A DNA stretch of 14,456 nt, taken from contig DOCI01000291.1 in NCBI GenBank assembly GCA_003503535.1, forward strand, positions 1-14,456. The letters are read 5' to 3'. A program made the translations under genes and the position numbers. The notes beneath the pieces are model-generated. The model saw only the letters and a list, made by a program, of their open reading frames with translations. It did not search any database and was not told the origin of the DNA. This DNA is from Planctomycetaceae bacterium (GTDB taxonomy: Bacteria > Planctomycetota > Planctomycetia > Planctomycetales > Planctomycetaceae). Positions 9,155-14,456 of this stretch are shown here, piece by piece; the stretch's first letter is position 1; every line of letters begins with the position of its first letter.

Positions 9155-11218
9155 TTACTCTTGAACCTCGGTCAAAGTCGCTCCACCAGAAATACGAGAA
9201 TGACGTTTCTTTGGGCCGCTCTCATAAGCGAATGGAGTCAGGTCGTAATCGAAATTGTAGAGCAGAGCCGTATTCTCGTCGGCACTTAAACGTCGTTCGG
9301 GTGTAAAGTCTGCGGTATAAACAGCCCCCTTCGAGACCCGGACCTCATCGATCCAACCCTGGAAGTAAGAGACTGGATTTCCTTTTCCATCAGTATCGGC
9401 CCCAATGTAGAAAGGCAAGCCATTGGTTCGTCGTTTCCACTTTGGATCAACCTCTGTTCGACCAACTTCTTTTCCATCCAGATACATGGTCACCGATTGA
9501 CCATCGAATACGGAAGCGATGTGGTGCCACTCCCCGGTTGCGATAGTGACATCCGGTCTGACCGAACGATACTCTCCACCCAGGTGGACTGTCGTATCAG
9601 GATGTCCATTGGACATGAAGATAGAAAATTCACTGTTTTCCGTTTTCGCCAGAAATCCGACACGCGAACTGAATGCCTCAGCTTTAAACCAGGCTTCTAC
9701 GGTAAATGGCCCCTGCCCCAGATTCAAATCTTTGGAAGCAACGGCAATCGTGTCATCAATTCCATCCAGCCTCAAGGCACGATTAACGAGGTTACCTTCC
9801 GGTGGAGCAAATTCATATTCGACGGTAACAGGAACGGTCAATGTTGGAATCGTGTAGCGAGTCGTTTCCGCCAGATAATCCTGATCGAGGATCAAATTCA
9901 CTCCACGAAACGCCTCATCAATTTCACTTCCTGCATAACGGAATTGGAATTCAATTGATTTCGATTCTCCGGGCAGCAGACGATCGTGTGTGTGATCCGG
10001 CGTTATGATCCAGCGGTTGTCTTCACTTTCAGGAACGAGAGTGAATTCCACAGGACGATTGGTCGGATTAGTAAGGGTCGCTTTGATTTTCGAGGGTTCA
10101 GGTCCGGTTTTAGTATAAGAAATTCTTCCCTCAATCTTCGGAAGTTCTTTCGTCAGCGTCACCGTTTCGGCCTGTAATTCTCCGGTTAATTCACGCACAT
10201 CCATCGCTTCCCCAACGGGAAACGCAGCCATGGCCACCTGTCGCGGGCGAACAGTAATCACATGATACTGATGCAGATAACCAGCCTCCGGCACAGTCCC
10301 CTGCTGACTTCCGCCAACAGTCGCCAGCGTCACATAATCAATTCCATCCTGTGGGTCGTAACGCATCCGGTGAATGTGACCGGCAAAGACAGCCGTCACG
10401 TTACCAGTATCCAACAACGTGGGGTGCACACGAGAAGTCCAGTCATCGCCATAATTCTCTCCCAACCAACGGGGATGATGCAGGAACAGAAACTGATGAT
10501 CGCAATCTTTTCCTCGCTCAAGTGCATCCGATAAAAACTTGTACTGAGCATCACTGACTGTTTGAGCAGAAGGTTTTCCGAAAGTTTTCTCGCCAGTGAC
10601 TGGATCCCCTTCATCTGAAAAGAGCACGATAAAGTTGCAGTTCTTATGCTCGAACGAATACCAAAGCGGACCAAAATGCATTTCGTAATGATCATCGTGC
10701 TGATTGAATGGCATATTCTTATCACTGAGCGGGCGCCAGTAGACATCGTGATTGCCTGCAACGGGAAACCAGGGACATAGCAGGTGATCCATAATGCCCT
10801 TAAACTCTCGCATCTGCTCCATCCATTGTTCGGTCTGATTATAACCGTTAATCAAATCGCCAACCGTCATCACCAGATCCGGCTCGAGTAGATTGACATC
10901 CCGCACGGCATCGGCCAGAACATTCACACCTTCGGCAGGGCCCCCGGTGCGATCTCCAAAGACTGCAAAGGTGAATGCTTCTTTTTCTTCCGGTAGCGGC
11001 AGTGTGATTCGACTTGAGCGTGTCGTGTAAAATCGATCCTGATGCGGAGCAACAGTCGGATGTTTCTCATTGTGTTGCAGCAGATGACGCGAATGAATCA
11101 GATTTTTCGATTCCGCTTCCGGCTCATCAGCATAAGAATGCTCCACTGAAGTGGAAATGCAATAGGTGAGAATTGAAAGTACGAAAAGTAGATAAATTTT
11201 GGGGCGTGGTGATTTCAT
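9155..11218 (-). CDS. Secreted metallophosphoesterase with C-terminal LamG domain
   Basis: This 687-residue protein starts with a signal peptide (hydrophobic 8-24, likely cleavage after A30). A calcineurin-like phosphoesterase domain (about 80-320) shows the metal-binding motifs in order: G88-D89-R, G120-D121, G155-N156-H157-D158, H247-H248 and G280-H281-I-H283. The first motif is D-x-R-like rather than D-x-H. A beta-rich linker (about 345-465) resembles an Ig or NEW3-type segment. A LamG/concanavalin-like domain (about 470-645) follows, with FTVEAWFK, GEWHHIASVFDG, YLDGKEVG and GWIDEVRV. The substrate is unknown; a phosphate ester or phosphodiester on a polysaccharide-bound target is inferred from the fused lectin-like fold. 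It appears monocistronic, with a terminator on its left and a 170-bp AT-rich gap on its right. The start lacks a strong Shine-Dalgarno site. Confidence 0.9.
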   Translation of the reverse strand: MKSPRPKIYLLFVLSILTYCISTSVEHSYADEPEAESKNLIHSRHLLQHNEKHPTVAPHQDRFYTTRSSRITLPLPEEKEAFTFAVFGDRTGGPAEGVNVLADAVRDVNLLEPDLVMTVGDLINGYNQTEQWMEQMREFKGIMDHLLCPWFPVAGNHDVYWRPLSDKNMPFNQHDDHYEMHFGPLWYSFEHKNCNFIVLFSDEGDPVTGEKTFGKPSAQTVSDAQYKFLSDALERGKDCDHQFLFLHHPRWLGENYGDDWTSRVHPTLLDTGNVTAVFAGHIHRMRYDPQDGIDYVTLATVGGSQQGTVPEAGYLHQYHVITVRPRQVAMAAFPVGEAMDVRELTGELQAETVTLTKELPKIEGRISYTKTGPEPSKIKATLTNPTNRPVEFTLVPESEDNRWIITPDHTHDRLLPGESKSIEFQFRYAGSEIDEAFRGVNLILDQDYLAETTRYTIPTLTVPVTVEYEFAPPEGNLVNRALRLDGIDDTIAVASKDLNLGQGPFTVEAWFKAEAFSSRVGFLAKTENSEFSIFMSNGHPDTTVHLGGEYRSVRPDVTIATGEWHHIASVFDGQSVTMYLDGKEVGRTEVDPKWKRRTNGLPFYIGADTDGKGNPVSYFQGWIDEVRVSKGAVYTADFTPERRLSADENTALLYNFDYDLTPFAYESGPKKRHSRISGGATLTEVQE

Positions 11219-11388
11219 AGTCTTTCAGGTGGGTCCTTCTGAGGGTACTGAAAAATTGTGGATTCAACTTTGAGTTAATACCTTACCGTTTATGAAACGA
11301 TTTATTAAATCAGCAAGGAGTGAAATTCACGAAATGGGAGTTTAAATCACATTTATTATTTTTTGATTAATCCTGTTTGAATTTGGAT

Positions 11389-11616
11389 CTAATGCATATG
11401 TCTGCCAGATCGCGAGATTTTCTCAGTGCATGCTCCGAGAAAACTTAGCGATCGCTTCCTTCCACTGCTGTTGAACAGCTGCAGAATACCCTTGAGTACC
11501 TCTTTCAGCGTATTGCCGAGGGAGCAAATCTTCCAGCGAATGAAGTGGTAGAGATCAGTAATCAGCAGGAAAAACGCGACAAAAATCGCTGCCACGATTT
11601 TCAGAAATAGCATCAT
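11389..11616 (-). CDS. Hypothetical small membrane protein
   Basis: This 75-residue frame begins with two Met codons, with GAGG 9 nt upstream of the first. Residues 3-21 (LFLKIVAAIFVAFFLLI) form a strong membrane segment followed by basic residues (HFIRWK), suggesting a cytoplasmic basic tail. No family is recognised. It lies 99 nt downstream of the SRPBCC gene on the same strand and could be its last operon partner. An imperfect inverted repeat sits inside its C-terminal codons, so the end of the frame may be fortuitous. Codon-level conservation was not testable here. Confidence 0.45.
   Translation of the reverse strand: MMLFLKIVAAIFVAFFLLITDLYHFIRWKICSLGNTLKEVLKGILQLFNSSGRKRSLSFLGACTEKISRSGRHMH
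11408..11453. repeat. Imperfect inverted repeat with AT-rich arms
   Basis: Two 17-base arms (11408-11424 and 11437-11453) match at 14 positions and enclose a 12-base loop containing GCATGC. It overlaps the 3' end of the small membrane ORF. No T tract follows on the minus strand, so a standard terminator is not supported; an mRNA 3' structure or a degraded repeat is possible. Confidence 0.4.
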
Positions 11617-11715
11617 TGGCAGAATCCTCAGAGGCTGACACGATCATCATAAAGGGTGATGGATCAGTGTAGCCCGTGGAATCCTGAAAAAACAATCGAC
11701 TTAAGATGAAAACGG

Positions 11716-12171
11716 TTAGCCTGCTTTCACCAGAAATTTTTCCAGTTGTTGATGCCGATAGAATAACCCGTCTTCCATGTGCTCGATGATTCGATTTTCC
11801 GTAAGCATAATCCCGACAATGCCGCCGGGTGGCTCGAACTCAATATGGTCGATGATCCGAGTTTCGTTCTCAGAAACGGACACGAAATCATGCGTATGAA
11901 TCCATTTCGGTAATGGCCCTTTGACAAGTTCTTCAATGAACTGGAGTGGACTGGCAAATTCTGTGATCCGATGCGTAATTTTCTGGACCATGCCGAATGT
12001 TTGCACTGCGAATTGAAACTCGACACCTGCCGAAAAACGATCGGGGGCATCTAGAAACCTTAAACCAGCCTCGGGTGGACTGATCCTGGATAGATTTTCC
12101 GGCTGCACCAGAAAGTCAAAAACCTGATCGATAGGAGCAGACAGAACAGTTTCATGAGAAAAATTGGGCAT
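11716..12171 (-). CDS. SRPBCC (START/Bet v1-like) family protein
   Basis: This 151-residue protein has the SRPBCC ligand-binding fold pattern. It opens with HETVLSAPIDQVFDFLVQPENLSRISPP, typical of polyketide-cyclase/coenzyme Q-binding-like members. A beta-rich middle follows (FQFAVQTFGMVQKITHRITEF, then DFVSVSENETRIIDHIEFEPPGG), and a C-terminal helix closes the cavity (NRIIEHMEDGLFYRHQQLEKFL). There is no signal peptide, so it is cytoplasmic. The ligand is unknown. It lies 53 nt downstream of sthA on the same strand and is likely co-transcribed. The start Met fits the family N-terminus; the ribosome-binding site is weak. Confidence 0.85.
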   Translation of the reverse strand: MPNFSHETVLSAPIDQVFDFLVQPENLSRISPPEAGLRFLDAPDRFSAGVEFQFAVQTFGMVQKITHRITEFASPLQFIEELVKGPLPKWIHTHDFVSVSENETRIIDHIEFEPPGGIVGIMLTENRIIEHMEDGLFYRHQQLEKFLVKAG

Positions 12172-12224
12172 CGTCGACCAGGTACTTCCAGAAAATCAGC
12201 AATTCAGAGAAATTAATCAGGGCA

Positions 12225-13616
12225 TTAAAACAGACGGTTATATCCATTCAAAGCGGCCACTCGATAAGCTTCCGCCATGGTTGGATAATTAAAAGTCGTA
12301 TTCATGAAATACTTCAACGAATTGGCCGTTCCCTGTTGAGACATGATTGCCTGACCAATGTGAATAATTTCTGTTGCATTGAATCCAAAACAGTGAATTC
12401 CCAAAATTTCCAGAGTGTCTCGATGAAATAGAAGCTTCAGCATTCCAACCGTTTGCCCGGTTATCTGAGCACGGGCAATGCTCTTGAACATTGAATGTCC
12501 AACTTCATATGGAATACAGGCTTCCGTTAAATCGCGTTCTGTTTGTCCGAGCGAACTGATCTCCGGACTCGTATAAATCCCGGAAGGGATGTCGCGAATC
12601 ATGGCCTTATCTGCATGACCATCAATCATATGACTGGCAGCATATCGTCCCTGAACATAAGCTGCGGAAGCCAAAGAAGGTGGTCCAATCACGTCGCCCA
12701 CGGCATAAATATGCGGAAGCTTCGTCTGGAAATCCTCGTTCACTTCAATTTGTCCGCGTTTATTGGGCGCCAGATCAATCGTCTCCAGGCCCATTTCATT
12801 TGTGTTTCCCTGACGACCTGCGGCCCAGAGCAAACAATCGGTTTTTAACATTTTCCCGGATTGCAAATGCAAAATCGCTCCATCTTCTCGAGTCTCAACA
12901 CGTTCGAACACTTCACGATGTCGAATCAACACACCGCGTTCACGCAGGTGATAACTGAGGGCATCGATAATTTCGTCGTCAAGAAATTCAAGAAGCTTAT
13001 CGCGGCTGTTGACCAGATTGACTTTACATCCCAGGTTTCGAAACATGGACGCATATTCACAGCCAATCACACCTGCACCGTAAATAGTAACGGACGTTGG
13101 AGTGTGATTCATTTTCAGGATGGTGTCACTGTCGTAGACGCGGGGATCATTGAAATCGACTCCCGGAGGCTGGAAGGGGCGAGATCCCGTCGCGATCACG
13201 AATGAGGCTGCAGTGACTAGCTGACAACCACCATGCTCTTCGCACACTTCAATCGTATTTGCATCGACAAAACGAGCATGACCGAACAGGAGCGTGACTC
13301 GGTTCCGGTTGTAAAAACCCTGCCGCATATCGACCTGTTTGGCGATAACCGCTTCGGCACTGCGACGCATTTCCGGAAATCCGAGTTTGAGCGTCATGCC
13401 CAAATCTTTCGTGAAGCTGCTGGAATTAAATTCCGTCATGCGAAAAATCGAATGTCGCAATGCTTTACTGGGAATCGTTCCCCAATGTGTGCAACCTCCA
13501 CCAATCTGTTTGTATTTCTCGACAACGCAAACATTTTTGCCTTCCTTCACCGCCTGCATGGCGGCCCCTTCTCCTCCGGGGCCTGTGCCGATAACAACGA
13601 CATCATAATCGTACAT
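12225..13616 (-). CDS. sthA: Soluble pyridine nucleotide transhydrogenase
   Basis: This FAD-dependent cytoplasmic flavoprotein of 463 residues transfers reducing equivalents between NADPH and NAD+, usually draining excess NADPH. The FAD-binding GTGPGG is at 10-15. The Si-specific transhydrogenase signature GGGC42THWGT47IPSKALRH replaces the second redox cysteine of lipoamide-dehydrogenase relatives by Thr, so there is no active disulfide. An NAD(P) Rossmann motif [12 protein letters not shown] lies near 180, and the dimer-interface signature [15 protein letters not shown] is near the C-terminus. The ATG at 13616 has AGAGG 9 nt upstream; an ATG at 13625 would abut that AGAGG and is less likely. 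SRPBCC follows 53 nt later. Confidence 0.94.
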   Translation of the reverse strand: MYDYDVVVIGTGPGGEGAAMQAVKEGKNVCVVEKYKQIGGGCTHWGTIPSKALRHSIFRMTEFNSSSFTKDLGMTLKLGFPEMRRSAEAVIAKQVDMRQGFYNRNRVTLLFGHARFVDANTIEVCEEHGGCQLVTAASFVIATGSRPFQPPGVDFNDPRVYDSDTILKMNHTPTSVTIYGAGVIGCEYASMFRNLGCKVNLVNSRDKLLEFLDDEIIDALSYHLRERGVLIRHREVFERVETREDGAILHLQSGKMLKTDCLLWAAGRQGNTNEMGLETIDLAPNKRGQIEVNEDFQTKLPHIYAVGDVIGPPSLASAAYVQGRYAASHMIDGHADKAMIRDIPSGIYTSPEISSLGQTERDLTEACIPYEVGHSMFKSIARAQITGQTVGMLKLLFHRDTLEILGIHCFGFNATEIIHIGQAIMSQQGTANSLKYFMNTTFNYPTMAEAYRVAALNGYNRLF

Positions 13617-13637
13617 GGAGTGCATCCTCTGAATTTA

Positions 13638-13682
13638 TCACCGTCGTTTCCGACGTTCCGCAATGGTCTGGTTCATAATCAT
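13638..13682 (-). CDS. Possible 14-residue leader peptide before sthA
   Basis: A short frame, MIMNQTIAERRKRR, begins with two ATG codons and ends 21 nt before the preferred sthA start. Its Arg-rich end coincides with a small hairpin (CGTCG/CGACG, 13642-13655). Position and charge suggest a leader peptide, but the frame is short enough to be chance and its ribosome-binding site is only a GGG-rich stretch. Confidence 0.15.
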   Translation of the reverse strand: MIMNQTIAERRKRR

Positions 13683-13684
13683 CC

Positions 13685-13717
13685 CTGCCTGAGTCGAGAA
13701 CTTTGTCGTCTCGGCAG
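13685..13717. other. Imperfect hairpin in the prenyltransferase-repeat/sthA gap
   Basis: CTGCC, GAG and CGA pair with TCG, CTC and GGCAG, giving 11 base pairs with one bulged T, one T-T mismatch and an 8-base loop. There is no T tract on the minus strand. It may be a 3' end structure of the upstream transcript or part of the sthA leader. The rest of 13617-13830 is pyrimidine-rich on the minus strand and holds nothing else I recognise. Confidence 0.3.
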
Positions 13718-13830
13718 AATAGTTCGGCGCAGTGTCAGCTTAAGGGAAGAGCCGGGAATTCGACAAGAGACAAAGAGGGTTCTTGGAGATCCGAGAGTGG
13801 ATTCTCTTAAATCAGTGATTCTTCATGCTT

Positions 13831-14456
13831 TTAACGCTGATAGATCGGCAGGTAGCGGTATTCAATTGCTAAAGCCAGAACTGACAAACTCGTCGAATAG
13901 ACCTGCCCTACCCGACGTTCAGAAGCATTTTCAGAGGACCAGCTGCCGTCGGCATCCTGCTTTTCCAGCAACAAACTGAATAAATCTTTCCGAGTCTGCT
14001 CCCAGTATTTGCCTCCAATTTTGAACATCCCAACGGAACAGTAATAGACTCCATAAAAAAAGTAAGAATCGCGATAGTCCAGGGGATCCTTTAAAATATA
14101 CTCTGCTCCACCGACTGCTTCGGGACTCTCGTGGACTCCACAGACTTCCATGCACAAAATTCCTGTGCCAGTACGAGTTGCAGTTGGTCCGCCGCCGGGC
14201 TGATAGCCAAATCCTTTTTGATCACGCGTGGCACACATTTTGACATATTCGACTGCCAGATCGATCGATTCCGCCGGGACATCACACCCAATATCCTTGG
14301 CAGCTCGTAATGCCAGCAATTGCCATCCGGTCACACTCAAATCACTATCTCGGCTCGAAGGTTGATAACGCCATCCCCCACGCTGCCGTTCACTTTTGGG
14401 AACCGCCTGAGCCTCCAGAATGAGTCGGATGGCACGCTCAAGAGCCCGACGTGCAC
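13831..14456 (-). CDS. Prenyltransferase/squalene-oxidase repeat protein, C-terminal part
   Basis: The frame is open to the window edge, so the protein is 5'-truncated here; 207 complete residues are visible. The TTG at 14340 is not a credible start, because the upstream codons (ALERAIRLILEAQ, GGWRYQPSSRDSDLSVTGWQ) carry a clear repeat. Three alpha-alpha toroid repeat units are seen, marked by RGGWRYQP, KGFGYQPGGG and QDADGSW, the last matching the QxxxGxW (QW) motif of terpene cyclases. Planctomycetes encode many such proteins, mostly of unknown function; hopene cyclase activity cannot be claimed because no DxDD acid motif is in this fragment. It reads toward sthA across a 214-bp gap and probably forms a separate unit. 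Confidence 0.85.
   Translation of the reverse strand, partial: ARRALERAIRLILEAQAVPKSERQRGGWRYQPSSRDSDLSVTGWQLLALRAAKDIGCDVPAESIDLAVEYVKMCATRDQKGFGYQPGGGPTATRTGTGILCMEVCGVHESPEAVGGAEYILKDPLDYRDSYFFYGVYYCSVGMFKIGGKYWEQTRKDLFSLLLEKQDADGSWSSENASERRVGQVYSTSLSVLALAIEYRYLPIYQR

Noticed and set aside
13233..13979. 248-codon plus-strand ORF
   Set aside because: It lies antisense to sthA and to the prenyltransferase-repeat gene, both of which have clear family motifs; it is a shadow frame.

Overview
The window looks like ordinary chromosomal DNA from a planctomycete (Planctomycetota, probably a Gimesia/Rubinisphaera-like lineage; the genus is a guess). The basis is a haem-binding PSCyt1/DUF1587/DUF1595/DUF1592/DUF1588/DUF1585 protein, a prenyltransferase/squalene-oxidase-repeat protein, a secreted phosphoesterase fused to a LamG domain, sparse gene packing with short mixed-strand transcription units, and few clear Shine-Dalgarno sites. 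No phage, transposase, CRISPR array, rRNA or tRNA was seen.

Layout. Positions 1-120 hold two perfect hairpins between convergent transcription units. Positions 121-2547 (minus) encode the large DUF1592-type cytochrome protein. Positions 2548-2780 hold a palindrome and a possible 43-residue ORF. Positions 2781-3164 (minus) encode a degenerate receiver domain, divergent from metX (3314-4564, plus). Positions 4923-8273 (plus) are one SNF2-family helicase reading frame cut by a single in-frame TGA at 6363-6365. A 138-bp inverted-repeat element (8282-8419) follows, then tag (8443-9063, plus), and a terminator best oriented for the next gene. Positions 9155-11218 (minus) encode the phosphoesterase-LamG protein. 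Positions 11389-13616 (minus) hold a putative small membrane protein, an SRPBCC protein and the soluble transhydrogenase sthA. The right edge (13831-14456, minus) is the C-terminal part of a prenyltransferase-repeat protein that runs out of the window.

How the genes relate. metX serves methionine synthesis. The SNF2 protein and Tag are co-oriented and both act on DNA, but no shared pathway can be shown. sthA and the SRPBCC gene are 53 nt apart and may be co-transcribed. The rest look like independent units. I found no convincing new multi-gene system. The best leads are the TGA-interrupted SNF2 gene with a decayed SWIM zinc finger, the REPIN-like element, and a few small ORFs and palindromes.
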